From Sphaerimonospora sp050942215 (GTDB lineage: Bacteria; Actinomycetota; Actinomycetes; Streptosporangiales; Streptosporangiaceae), in contig NZ_CP192056.1 in assembly GCF_050942215.1 (NCBI RefSeq), forward strand, positions 3,968,001 to 4,032,000: a stretch of DNA of 64,000 nt. Direction: 5' to 3'. Position numbers and translations under genes: made by a program. Every line of letters starts with the position of its first letter. The first letter of the stretch is position 1. The notes below the pieces were generated by a model, which worked only from the letters and a program-made list of their open reading frames with translations, ran no database searches and was not told where the DNA came from. This document shows positions 24,238 through 32,654 of this stretch, one piece after another.

Positions 24238-24982
24238 CCAGATGCCTTCCGGGAGCGCCGAGATCACCGAGCGGCGGCTCCTGCAGTCCATCGTGGAGGT
24301 GGCCCGGCACGTGTTCCGGTCCGCCGCCGCCTCGATCTTCCTGGTGGACGAGACCACCGGCGAGCTGGTCTTCGAGGCGGTCTCCGGCGAGGGGGAGCAG
24401 CACCTGCTGGGCACGCGGTTCCCGCCCGGTACGGGCATCGCCGGGTCGGTCGCGGCCAGCGGCCAGCCGATGATCGTCGACGATGTGGCGGAGACGGCGC
24501 AGTTCGCCCACGACGCGGCCGAGTCCACCGGCTACGTCCCGCGCAGCATCATGGCCGCTCCGCTCATCCGGTACGAGGAGTGCATCGGCGTGCTGGAGGT
24601 GCTGGACCGCTCGCCCGTGCCGGCGGGCCCGGAAAGCCCGATCGGCCCCGGCGGCCCGAACGGCTCGGGCAGCCCGGACGGCTCACGCGGCTCACGCGGT
24701 TCAAATAACGACTCTTACGGCTCGTACGGCGCACGGAGCTCGCGGGGCGAGCTCGACGACGTCAGCCTGCTCGCGCTGCTCGCGACCCAGGCCGCCTGCG
24801 GTCTGGAGCTCCTGCTCCGGCTCCGGCACGCGACCTCCGCCGCCCGTCCCGGTGACATCGGCGGTCCTGGCGACATCCGCCTGCTGCTGGAGGGGATGGC
24901 GGCGCGCATCCCCAGGGGAACCGCGACGGCCAACCCCGCGGCCCTGAAGCTCCTGCTGGTCGCCGACGAGCTGCTGGGCTGA
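24224..24982 (+). CDS. GAF-domain protein
   Basis: 252 residues; the ATG at 24224 follows GGAGG and lies inside the end of the peptidase gene. One GAF domain spans about 10-215 (LLQSIVEVARHVFRSAAASI, FLVDETTGELVF, GTGIAGSVAASGQPMIVDDV, SIMAAPLIRYEECIGVLEVL), interrupted near 127-165 by a Gly/Ser/Pro-rich disordered insert. GAF domains bind small molecules or cyclic nucleotides; a link to the cyclase made by the same operon is a reasonable inference. No output domain is present, so it would act by protein contact. Confidence 0.8.
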   Translation: MSLFDQMPSGSAEITERRLLQSIVEVARHVFRSAAASIFLVDETTGELVFEAVSGEGEQHLLGTRFPPGTGIAGSVAASGQPMIVDDVAETAQFAHDAAESTGYVPRSIMAAPLIRYEECIGVLEVLDRSPVPAGPESPIGPGGPNGSGSPDGSRGSRGSNNDSYGSYGARSSRGELDDVSLLALLATQAACGLELLLRLRHATSAARPGDIGGPGDIRLLLEGMAARIPRGTATANPAALKLLLVADELLG

Positions 24983-25013
24983 GCAGCAGGGCATACTTCT
25001 CCGCCGGCCGCTG

Positions 25014-26312
25014 TCACATGCGCGCGGCCAGGGTGAACTCCTCGCGCGGGTTCTGCACGGCCCCCAGCGAGACGATCTCCCTGGGGAAGAACAGGCCGAG
25101 CGTCCAGTCCGCCAGGATGCGGGACTTCTTGTTGAGCGTGGGCATCCGCATCAGGTGATAGGTCCGGTGCATGAACCACGCGGGGTACCCGCGAATCTCC
25201 CGGCCGTAGACCTGCGCCACGCCCTTGTAGAGCCCGAGGCTGGCGACCGACCCGGCCGACCTGTGCCGGTACGGCTTCAGGTCGCCGCCGCGCAGCGTCG
25301 CCAGCAGGTTGCCGGCGAGGCGGCGGGCCTGCCGTACGGCGTGCTGGGCGTTGGGCGGGCACAGCTGCCCGGGACGGGTGAGGTCCGGTACGGCGGCCGC
25401 GTCCCCGGCCGTGAACGCGAAGCCGGTGCCCTCGACCCGCAGGAACGGGGTGGCTCTCACCCTGCCCTTCTCGTCGAGCGGCAGGTCGCCCGCGCGTACG
25501 ACAGGGTTCGGCTTCACCCCGGCGGTCCAGACGAGCGTGTCGGCGTCGAACTCGTCGCCGTCGTCGAGCACGATGTGGCAGTTCTCCGCCGACTTCAGCA
25601 GCGTGCGCGTCCTGACCTCGACGCCTCTCTCGCGCAGCTGGCGGACGGTCCAGCGGCCCATGTCGGGCCCCACCTCCGGCAGGATGCGGTCGGTGGCCTC
25701 GACGAGGATCCAGCGCATGTCCGCCCGGCGGATCCCCCGGAAGAATTTGCAGGCGTGGGTGGCCATGTCCTCCAGTTCGGCGAGCGCCTCGACGCCGGCG
25801 TAGCCGCCGCCGACGAACACGAAGGTCAGCGCCCGGCGGCGCACCTCCTCATCGGCCGTAGAGGCGGCCACGTCCATCCGGCCGAGCACGTGGTTGCGCA
25901 GGTGGATGGCCTCCTCGACGGTTTTGAAGCCGATGCCGCTCTCGGCCAGGCCGGGGATCGGGAGCAGGCGGGAGACCGAGCCGGGCGCGATGACGACGTA
26001 GTCGTAGCCGAGGGTCACGTCCGGCCCCTCGTGTGGTTTGATCTCCGCCTTCCGGTCGGCCAGCGAGACCGAGGTGACCCGTCCGCTGAAGATCCGGCAC
26101 GACGGGAGGACCCGCCGGAGCGGGACCACGACATGCCGGGCCTCGATGCTCCCCGCCGCCGCCTCGGGCAGGAAGGGCTGGTACGTCATGTAGGAATCGT
26201 TGTCCACGACGGTGACCTGGGCCTCGCCACGGCACAGCCCGCGCTGCAGGCGAAGCGCCGCGTACATGCCGACGTAGCCGCCACCGACGATCAGAATCCG
26301 TGGGACTGACAT
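25014..26312 (-). CDS. ndh: Type II NADH dehydrogenase
   Basis: 432 residues, non-proton-pumping NADH:quinone oxidoreductase of the inner membrane face. FAD-binding GGGYVGMYAALRL is at 9-21, a second dinucleotide site VFVGGGYAGVEALAEL at about 165-180, and the FAD-contacting ATF-type segment GFAFTAGDAAAVPD at about 300. The C-terminal part (SAGSVASLGLYKGVAQVYG, PAWFMHRTYHLMRMPT) matches the membrane-binding region of Ndh proteins. It converges with the GAF gene, separated by 31 bases, and is close to the RsbW-like gene upstream. Confidence 0.88.
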   Translation of the reverse strand: MSVPRILIVGGGYVGMYAALRLQRGLCRGEAQVTVVDNDSYMTYQPFLPEAAAGSIEARHVVVPLRRVLPSCRIFSGRVTSVSLADRKAEIKPHEGPDVTLGYDYVVIAPGSVSRLLPIPGLAESGIGFKTVEEAIHLRNHVLGRMDVAASTADEEVRRRALTFVFVGGGYAGVEALAELEDMATHACKFFRGIRRADMRWILVEATDRILPEVGPDMGRWTVRQLRERGVEVRTRTLLKSAENCHIVLDDGDEFDADTLVWTAGVKPNPVVRAGDLPLDEKGRVRATPFLRVEGTGFAFTAGDAAAVPDLTRPGQLCPPNAQHAVRQARRLAGNLLATLRGGDLKPYRHRSAGSVASLGLYKGVAQVYGREIRGYPAWFMHRTYHLMRMPTLNKKSRILADWTLGLFFPREIVSLGAVQNPREEFTLAARM

Positions 26313-26321
26313 GGGGGCCCC

Positions 26322-26762
26322 CTACCCGGTACGGATCGGGAAACGCATCGTCACGGTCGTCCCGTCCACCCCTGTTTCCACCTTCATGTCCTTACTGAGC
26401 CGGCGCGCCACCCACAGGCCCATGCCGCTGGTCGCGTCCTCCGGCGGCGGGGTCTCCCCCGGGACTCCCCCGGGGCGCCAGCCTCCGCCCTCGTCGCGCA
26501 CGCCGACGACCAGGTCGGCGCCGTCCCGCCAGACCCGCAGCCGGGCCTTCGCCGAGCCGTGCGTCACCGCGTTGGTCGCGACCTCGTTCAGCGCGAGCAG
26601 GAAGTCGCCGACGGCGTCGTCGGGCATCCCGCGACGGCGTGCCTCCGCTGCGGCGAACTCCCGCACGTCCGGCAGGTCGGCCAGGGAGAAATCCCGCTCC
26701 CCGGCCGACCGGGAGACGTGCGCGGGGGCGCCGTCATCCCTCACCCGGCACGCGCCTTTCAC
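26322..26762 (-). CDS. RsbW-like anti-sigma factor/histidine-kinase-type ATPase
   Basis: 146 residues with the HATPase_c_2 fold: N box LALNEVATNAVTHGS, G1 box VRDEGGGW and G2 box SGMGLWVARRL. Such proteins bind a sigma factor and phosphorylate a STAS antagonist. The sigma factor gene (26885) and STAS gene (27895) nearby make a partner-switching set. The N-terminal ~25 residues are poorly conserved, and an internal start is possible. Confidence 0.82.
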   Translation of the reverse strand: MKGACRVRDDGAPAHVSRSAGERDFSLADLPDVREFAAAEARRRGMPDDAVGDFLLALNEVATNAVTHGSAKARLRVWRDGADLVVGVRDEGGGWRPGGVPGETPPPEDATSGMGLWVARRLSKDMKVETGVDGTTVTMRFPIRTG

Positions 26763-26884
26763 GGGGCGTCGCGCGACCGTACGTCATGATGGGCCTCATC
26801 GGTGATCGATCGCCGGCTCACGCGCGACTCACGTCGCCCATGCGCGGCTCGTCCATGTGCTCCTCCACGGCCTCGCCCACGGGC

Positions 26885-27664
26885 TCATCCGGCGACGAGC
26901 TCCGCGCGGAGCAGGTCCAGCGTCTTGCGGAGGATCCTCGAAACGTGCATCTGGGAGATGTCGAACTCCGCGGCGATCTCGGCCTGGGTCAGGTTCCCGT
27001 AGAAGCGCAGCAGGAGGATGTTCTTCTCCCGCTCGGGGAGCAGGTCGATGAGCGGCTTGACGGCCTCCCGGTCCACCAGGACGTCCAGGGCGTCGTCCTC
27101 GTCGGGGATCACGTCTCCCAGTGCCGCCGTGCCGTCGTCGGCGCCGATCGGCGCGTCCAGGGAGAGCGTGCTGTACGCCGCGGAGGCGTCCATCGTGAGC
27201 AGCATGTCCTCCTCGGAGATGTTCATCCTCTTGGCGAGCTCGGCGACGGTGGGGAACCGGCCGAGCTCCTGGGTCATCTCCGCGACCAGGCGATTGAGCT
27301 CGGCCCGTCGCTCCTGATACAGGCGCGGCACCCGGACGGCCCAGGTGCGGTCGCGGAAGTGCCGCTTGACCTCCCCGGTCATCGTCACCATCGCGTAGCC
27401 GCGAAACCCGTGCCCGAGAGTCGGGTCGAACCCGTTGACGGCCTTCATCAGGCCGACGTACGCCGCCTGGAGAAGGTCTTCCATCGGCTCGCCCCGGTGC
27501 AGGTACCGCCGGGCGATGTCCCTGGCCATCGGAAGGTGCATTTCCACGACCGTCTCGCGGAGCCGGTCCCGCCGCTCGGCGGGGAGATCATCCCGGGCCA
27601 GCTCGGTCAGCAGTTCCTCGGCGGTCGGAGTGTCGAAGCTCGTCGTACGGCCCTCGGCAGACAT
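26885..27664 (-). CDS. SigB/F/G-family RNA polymerase sigma factor
   Basis: 259 residues. Region 2 (LPMARDIARRYLHRGEPMED and LLQAAYVGLMKAVNGFDPTL, GFRGYAMVTMTGEVKRHFRD), region 3 (GRFPTVAELAKRMNISEEDM) and region 4 (LPEREKNILLLRFYGNLTQ, AEIAAEFDISQMHVSRIL) are all present; the FRGYA and TGEVKRHFRD segments are diagnostic of the stress/differentiation SigB/F/G group. It probably drives a general stress regulon under control of the neighbouring RsbW-like and STAS proteins. It is divergent from the STAS gene across a 230-base gap, which holds a possible -10 (TATATT at 27810-27815) and two TATCACC direct repeats (27832 and 27845). Confidence 0.92.
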   Translation of the reverse strand: MSAEGRTTSFDTPTAEELLTELARDDLPAERRDRLRETVVEMHLPMARDIARRYLHRGEPMEDLLQAAYVGLMKAVNGFDPTLGHGFRGYAMVTMTGEVKRHFRDRTWAVRVPRLYQERRAELNRLVAEMTQELGRFPTVAELAKRMNISEEDMLLTMDASAAYSTLSLDAPIGADDGTAALGDVIPDEDDALDVLVDREAVKPLIDLLPEREKNILLLRFYGNLTQAEIAAEFDISQMHVSRILRKTLDLLRAELVAG

Positions 27665-27894
27665 CTGCGCAGGTCTCCTCGTGGTCTTCGCGCGAGGACA
27701 GCGCCTGTCCGGGATGGACCGCCTGGCAGATCCACACAGATCGTTCCATGCAGAAGGCGCGCCTCGCTACAGTGTCGAGACGAGGCCCTCTGCTGGACCT
27801 CTGAAAAGCTATATTGCCAAAAATCCCGAAGTATCACCACCTGGTATCACCGCCTCTGTGGCACCAGTAATCTTCTCCGCAGAGGAGGCGCGAG

Positions 27895-28254
27895 GTGTCT
27901 AACAACGGGCTGCTGTCCCTGAGCTCCACCATGGCGGGCGGCATTGTGGTGATCCGCGTCAGCGGCGTTCTCGACGCCACGACACGCGAGCACTTCTCGG
28001 ACTTCCTGGACGCGGCGGCGGACGACCACGGCCCGGACATGATCCTCGACCTGGGCGGAGTCACGTTCATGGACTCCCGGGCGCTGGGACTGATCGTCCA
28101 TCACTGGCAGCGGGCCACCGGCGAGGGCGGCGACTTCGCCCTGATCTCGGTGCAGTATCCCAACTCCAAGGTGATGTGGGTGACCGGGCTGTCGGAGCGG
28201 CTGCCGCTCTTCGACACCCTCGACGAGGCGCTGGCCGCGTTCGCCGCCTCCTGA
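27895..28254 (+). CDS. STAS-domain anti-sigma factor antagonist
   Basis: 119 residues from a GTG with GAGGAGG upstream. The STAS fold is clear: IVVIRVSGVLDATTREHFSD, LDLGGVTFMDSRALGLIVHH with the phosphorylatable Ser in FMDSRALG, and a C-terminal helix. In unphosphorylated form it would sequester the RsbW-like kinase and free the sigma factor. A loop (QRATGEGGDFALISVQYPNS) replaces the usual hydrophobic stretch. Confidence 0.85.
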   Translation: MSNNGLLSLSSTMAGGIVVIRVSGVLDATTREHFSDFLDAAADDHGPDMILDLGGVTFMDSRALGLIVHHWQRATGEGGDFALISVQYPNSKVMWVTGLSERLPLFDTLDEALAAFAAS

Positions 28255-28281
28255 GCACCCCCGGCACGTTCATCCCGGACC

Positions 28282-28369
28282 CGCGAGGCTCGCAGACACG
28301 CGGCTCACAGACACGCGGCTCACAGACCACGCGGCTCACAGACCACGCGGCTCACAGACCACGCGGCTC
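28282..28369. repeat. 17-bp tandem repeat downstream of the STAS gene
   Basis: About five copies of CACGCGGCTCACAGAC(C), 16-17 bases each, with a degenerate first copy, between the convergent STAS and GAF-ANTAR genes. The copies are nearly identical, suggesting recent slippage expansion. No hairpin or coding role is evident. Confidence 0.8.
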
Positions 28370-28397
28370 GTACGTCCCGGACCACGCGTGCCCGTCG

Positions 28398-29186
28398 TCA
28401 GGGCTCGCCGTCCCTCCGCACACCGGTCTGGGAAACGCCGTCTCCGGAGCCGCCGCCGCGCAGACCGCTCTTGGCGCCGATGCGCCCCCGCCCCCGCTCC
28501 GACACCAGCATCCGGGCCAGGTCGGCGACCTTGACCTGATGGTGCTGAGAGACCTGCCTGAGCTCCTCGAACGCCTCATCGGCCGAGCAGCCGCTCGTCG
28601 ACATCAAGATGCCCTTGGCCTGGTCGATGATCGAGCGTCCCTCCATCGCCTCCTGCATCTGGGCCGCGTCGGTCAGCACGTCGTCGAACTGCCGCACGTT
28701 GGCCAGCGCCACCGTCACCTGCTCCCTGAGCAGGTCCGGGAGCGAGCCGTCTCCGGTGAAGGCCGCCTGGCCGAAGACGCTGGCGCGCACGCCGTACAGG
28801 CCGATGACCACCACGCCGTCGTCCACCTCGATGGGCAGCGCGAACACCGAGCGCACGCCGTGCCGTACGGCCGTCCCGCAGTAGGCGGGCCAGCGGGGCT
28901 CGGACATCACGTCAGCCACCACCACCGGCCTGCCGGAGGCCAGCGCCTCGCGGGAGGGCCCCTCGCGCAGCTCGCGCTCACCGTCGATCAGCGCGGTGAG
29001 CTCGCTGTGGGAGGCGGCGAGCAGCACCCGCCCGTCGGCCCACAGCTCGGCGGTGGCGCCGGCGCAGCCCGGGACGCCCCGGGCCGTGGCCTCGGCGATG
29101 CCGCGCAGGACGCTCTCACAGGAGGCCCCCTCGGTCATCCTGCCGAGAGCGGCCAGGTCACGTACGAGGATGGACGTCGTCTCCAT
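28398..29186 (-). CDS. GAF-ANTAR transcription antiterminator
   Basis: 262 residues. The GAF domain covers about 15-165 (CESVLRGIAEATARGVPGCAG, VRSVFALPIEVDDGVVVIGL) and the ANTAR RNA-binding domain about 178-235 (LTDAAQMQEAMEGRSIIDQA, KGILMSTSGCSADEAFEELR, SQHHQVKVADLARMLV). ANTAR proteins bind paired hairpins in nascent mRNA and prevent termination. The C-terminal ~25 residues are basic and Gly-rich. It is divergent from the SpoIIE-like gene, so the two may answer the same signal. Confidence 0.88.
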   Translation of the reverse strand: METTSILVRDLAALGRMTEGASCESVLRGIAEATARGVPGCAGATAELWADGRVLLAASHSELTALIDGERELREGPSREALASGRPVVVADVMSEPRWPAYCGTAVRHGVRSVFALPIEVDDGVVVIGLYGVRASVFGQAAFTGDGSLPDLLREQVTVALANVRQFDDVLTDAAQMQEAMEGRSIIDQAKGILMSTSGCSADEAFEELRQVSQHHQVKVADLARMLVSERGRGRIGAKSGLRGGGSGDGVSQTGVRRDGEP

Positions 29187-29268
29187 GATAGAAAGACCAT
29201 TCCCATCGGTTCCGGATTAATCCAGGCTGGCACGATTAGACCCGGTCCTGGGCATAGCGTCTACCCAG

Positions 29269-31257
29269 ATGAGGAAAGGAGGCCGCTTGCCCGCCAACGC
29301 CGAGCTTGAGCGCGCCCTCAGCGGTCTCGCCGACCGCATCGCGATCCTACGGGACGATTTCCGGCCGGACGCGGCCCTGAGAGAGCTGGAGACCGCCGAG
29401 GACCTGCTCCGCGACGCCCTCACCGAGCTGACCCGCGGCCGCCGGCGCCGGGACGGCGGCAACCTGCGCGAGCACAAGCTGCTGCGCCAGGTCTTCCGCT
29501 CGCTTCCGATCCCCGTGATCATCATGGACACCGGCGGCACGGTGCGGCGCATCAACAACGAGACCGCCCGCCTGCTCGGCAGCCCGGCCGGCTACCTCAT
29601 CGGCCGCGCCTTCCCGCTGCTCGTCGACGTGGCCGGCCGGGCCGCGTTCCGGTCGCACCTCGCCGCCGTCCTGCGGGGCGAGGAGGTCTCCTCACTGCGG
29701 ACCCGGCTGGCCCATCAGGGCCGCGCCCATGTCGTACGGCTCGTGCTCGGCAGACTGCGCATGCCCGGCGAGCCGCAGGAGATGATCGCGGCGGTCGTGC
29801 TGCCGACCGAGGTGCCGCCGACCCCGCCCCGGCTGCCCGAGATCTCCGGCCCGGCCTCGGACGCGCGGGTCGTCGCCGCCGCCAGCGCGTCCGGAGCCGA
29901 CGCCGGCCGGACTCCGGCCGGCGCCCCGCGTGAACGCGCTGAGGCCCCGGGGCCGCGCCTCCCCCACCGGGCGGATCCGCACGTCCCCTCGCCGGATCTG
30001 ATGGCCGCGGCCCGGCGGCACGAGCTGCTCTCCCGGTTCGCCCGGCTGCTGCTCGACGAGGAGAGCCTGCGCGAGCCGGTGGCCCTGCTGCGCGCCGCAC
30101 GCCTGCTCGCGGCCGAGACGGCCGACTGGGTCATCGCCGACGTGTTCCGGGACGACGGGCAACGCGGCGCCGACGTCGACCGGGCCGGCATCCACCGCGC
30201 GACCGTCGTGGGCCCGGGCGACCAGCCGTCCGGCCGCCTCCAGCGGCTGATCGAGGAGACGTCCCCGGCCGAGGCGCCCATCGTCGAGCAGGTCCTGGTG
30301 ACGCGGAGCGGGATCGTGCACGAGATGCTCGCCGACGACTCGCTCCTCGGCGGGACCGTGCTGAGCGACATGCGGGCCGGGTCGCTGCTGAGCGTGCCGA
30401 TCCGCACGGACGACGAGGTCGACGGCGTGCTCACGCTGGTACGGCAGCGCGACCGGCGGCCGTTCGGCCTGGCCGACCTCGGCCTGCTCGAGGAGATCGG
30501 CACGCACCTCGGCCTGGCCATGCGGGCCCAGCGCGGTTTCCACCGCCGCGCCCAGGCGGCCGACACCCTGCAGACCGGCGTGCTCCCCCGCACGCTGCCG
30601 GAGATCCCCGGCTTCGAGAGCGCCGCGTTCTACCACCCGGGTTCCGGGCTGCGTGCGATCGGCGGCGAGTTCTACGACGTGTTCCGGGTGAAGAACGGCT
30701 GGGGGTTCGTCATCGGCAGCGCGGCGGGCCGGGGCGAGGAGGCGGCCGCGGTGACCGCCATGGTGCGCAACGGGCTGCGCGTGCTGAGCGTCTGGGAGGA
30801 CGACCCGGGGCAGGCCATGCGCAAGGTCAACGACGCGCTCGTGGTGCAGCGTACCGGCCTGTTCGTGATGGCCGCCGCCGGTTTCGTGCGCGGCCGCAAG
30901 GTGCGCCTCGCCTCGGCCGGGCACCATCCGGCCGCGCTGCTCCACCCCGGCGGCGGGGTCCGCTTCACCGAGGGCGGCGGCGTGCCGCTGGGGTTCGAGG
31001 AGGGGTCGGTCCCCGCCACCGACGAACTGGTGATCCCGGCGGGCGAGACACTGCTGCTCTACTCCGACGGACTGGTCGGCGCGCAGAGCGCGGCCGGGGA
31101 GAACTACGGCGAGGCACGCCTGACCGAGTTGCTCGCCCGCTGTGTGGGCCAGCCGCCGGGCGCGGTGGTGAAGGCGATCGAGGAGGACCACCGGGCCTTC
31201 GGCGGCGGCCACGCCACCGACGAGGTCACCGTGCTCGCACTGCGCAGATCCAGGTGA
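29269..31257 (+). CDS. PAS-GAF-SpoIIE-type protein, possible pseudophosphatase
   Basis: Up to 662 residues. ATG 29269 is possible, but a TTG at 29287 has an ideal AAAGGAGG 4 bases upstream and may be the real start (656 residues). Layout: N-terminal helix, PAS (about 75-190, FRSLPIPVIIMDTGGTVRRI), Pro/Ala linker, GAF (about 270-425), PP2C/SpoIIE domain (about 430-662, LQTGVLPRTLPEIPGFESAA). Active SpoIIE phosphatases have GGDxYD and GDVxGxG metal sites; here they read GGEFYD (D to E at 467) and IGSAAGRG (D to S at 484), while the C-terminal TDEVTVLAL keeps one Asp. Catalysis may be weak or lost. It would be the natural phosphatase for the STAS protein. Confidence 0.85.
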   Translation: MRKGGRLPANAELERALSGLADRIAILRDDFRPDAALRELETAEDLLRDALTELTRGRRRRDGGNLREHKLLRQVFRSLPIPVIIMDTGGTVRRINNETARLLGSPAGYLIGRAFPLLVDVAGRAAFRSHLAAVLRGEEVSSLRTRLAHQGRAHVVRLVLGRLRMPGEPQEMIAAVVLPTEVPPTPPRLPEISGPASDARVVAAASASGADAGRTPAGAPRERAEAPGPRLPHRADPHVPSPDLMAAARRHELLSRFARLLLDEESLREPVALLRAARLLAAETADWVIADVFRDDGQRGADVDRAGIHRATVVGPGDQPSGRLQRLIEETSPAEAPIVEQVLVTRSGIVHEMLADDSLLGGTVLSDMRAGSLLSVPIRTDDEVDGVLTLVRQRDRRPFGLADLGLLEEIGTHLGLAMRAQRGFHRRAQAADTLQTGVLPRTLPEIPGFESAAFYHPGSGLRAIGGEFYDVFRVKNGWGFVIGSAAGRGEEAAAVTAMVRNGLRVLSVWEDDPGQAMRKVNDALVVQRTGLFVMAAAGFVRGRKVRLASAGHHPAALLHPGGGVRFTEGGGVPLGFEEGSVPATDELVIPAGETLLLYSDGLVGAQSAAGENYGEARLTELLARCVGQPPGAVVKAIEEDHRAFGGGHATDEVTVLALRRSR

Positions 31258-31536
31258 GGACGCACCCGGTCTCCCGATTTCCCGTCCGATCTGCGAATAT
31301 GGTGTAATCCGCGCCGTCGGCGATGAGGAGAAGGCCGAGGGGAGCATCCGAGGACGGGCCCAGGAGGAGCCCGGGAATCGCTGAAGGAGCACCGGGAAGC
31401 GCGACGCCCGTCGGCGGCCGATCGAAGTTTTTCTCGATTAGGCGTTTAGCGAGGATCAGAGTACGGTAGTCAGGCACTTACCGTGCCTAAGACGCAGGCA
31501 CACCTTCTAGACGCCTTCCTGCCGCTGAGGTGTGCC

Positions 31537-32586
31537 ATGGATATCGCCATCGTCTCTGCTCACGAACTCACACCGGACACTCCCGCGATCGCCCGCGAGC
31601 TCGCGCGCGGCCACCGGGTGACCATGTACACGCGATGCAACGCCCAGGGCGCCGCGATCGAGCACGTCCCGGCCGGGCCGGACGTGGAGCTGTCGGAAAG
31701 CGACCTGCTCCCCTACATCCCGGACTTCAGCGCCGGGCTGCGGCAACGGTGGCGCAAGAGCCGCCCCGACATCATCCACGCCTACTCCTGGACCAGCGGT
31801 CTGGCCGCCATCGCCGGTTCCGAGGGCCTGGGCGTGCCGGTCACCCAGACCTTCCACACCCATCACGACGACAGCAGGCCGGCGCCGGTACGCCGGCTGG
31901 AGTGCGCGATCGGCCGCCGCGCCAGGGCCGTGATCGCCGCCTGCGCCGACGAGGAGTCCGAGCTGATCCGGATGGGGGTCCCCCGCCGCAACATCTCGGT
32001 CGTGCCGCAGGGCATCGACGTGGAGAGCTTCCACCGCCAGGGCCCCGCGTGCCCGCGCGGCGACCGGCCGCGGCTGCTGCACGTGGGTCACGTGGGCGCG
32101 GCCAGCGCGGTGTCCGCGCTGATGTCCGTGCCCGACGCCGAGCTGGTCATCGCCGGCGGCGACGGATCCGCCGTGGAGCGGCTGCGCTCGCTCGCCGCCG
32201 ACCGCGGCGTGGCCGACCGGGTGGAGGCGCTCGGCACGGTCCCGCACGACTCGATGCCTCAGCTGATGCGCAGCGCCGACCTGGTGCTGTCGCTGTCCCC
32301 GTCCGTGCCGAACGGCACGGCGGCGCTGGAGGCGATGGCCTGCGGCGTCCCGGTGATCGCCTCGGCGGCCGGCGCCCACCTGGACGCGGTCGTGGACGGC
32401 GTGACCGGCTTCCTGACCCGGCCCGACCGGCCGCTGGAGGTGGCCCAGCGGATCCGCAGGCTGCTGGGCGACGCCACGCTGCGCACGGCCATCGGATACG
32501 CCGCCGCCGACCGCGCCCGGTCCCGCTACTCACTCGAGCGCATCAGCATGGAACTGCTGCGGGTCTACGAGAAGACCTGCGCCTGA
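31537..32586 (+). CDS. GT4-family glycosyltransferase
   Basis: 349 residues from the ATG at 31537 with GAGGTG just upstream. GT-B fold: N-terminal MDIAIVSAHELTPDTPAIAR and PDIIHAYSWTSGLAAI, VTQTFHTHH; C-terminal NISVVPQGIDVESF, AELVIAGGDGS, and the donor-binding EX7E-like segment PNGTAALEAMACGVPVIASA. Retaining transferases of this family make phosphatidylinositol mannosides, mycothiol precursors or other glycoconjugates; the acceptor cannot be told from sequence. The 279-base gap before it shows no convincing gene. Confidence 0.85.
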   Translation: MDIAIVSAHELTPDTPAIARELARGHRVTMYTRCNAQGAAIEHVPAGPDVELSESDLLPYIPDFSAGLRQRWRKSRPDIIHAYSWTSGLAAIAGSEGLGVPVTQTFHTHHDDSRPAPVRRLECAIGRRARAVIAACADEESELIRMGVPRRNISVVPQGIDVESFHRQGPACPRGDRPRLLHVGHVGAASAVSALMSVPDAELVIAGGDGSAVERLRSLAADRGVADRVEALGTVPHDSMPQLMRSADLVLSLSPSVPNGTAALEAMACGVPVIASAAGAHLDAVVDGVTGFLTRPDRPLEVAQRIRRLLGDATLRTAIGYAAADRARSRYSLERISMELLRVYEKTCA

Positions 32587-32654
32587 CCGCGCGCGTCCCG
32601 TCCATCCCGCCGAGCTGTGCTCATCGGCCGCCCGCCCGTCCCGGCCGGCCGGGT

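Noticed and set aside
24970..24987. GCTGCT/AGCAGC hairpin at the end of the GAF gene
   Set aside because: Six-bp stem mostly inside the coding sequence with no U-run; too weak for a terminator call.
28176..29309. Long plus-strand frame opposite the GAF-ANTAR gene
   Set aside because: Composition-driven shadow of the minus-strand gene, which has full GAF and ANTAR motifs.
31226..31477. 83-codon minus-strand frame between the SpoIIE-like and GT4 genes
   Set aside because: No Shine-Dalgarno, overlaps the SpoIIE-like gene end, and shows no recognisable motif; treated as non-coding.
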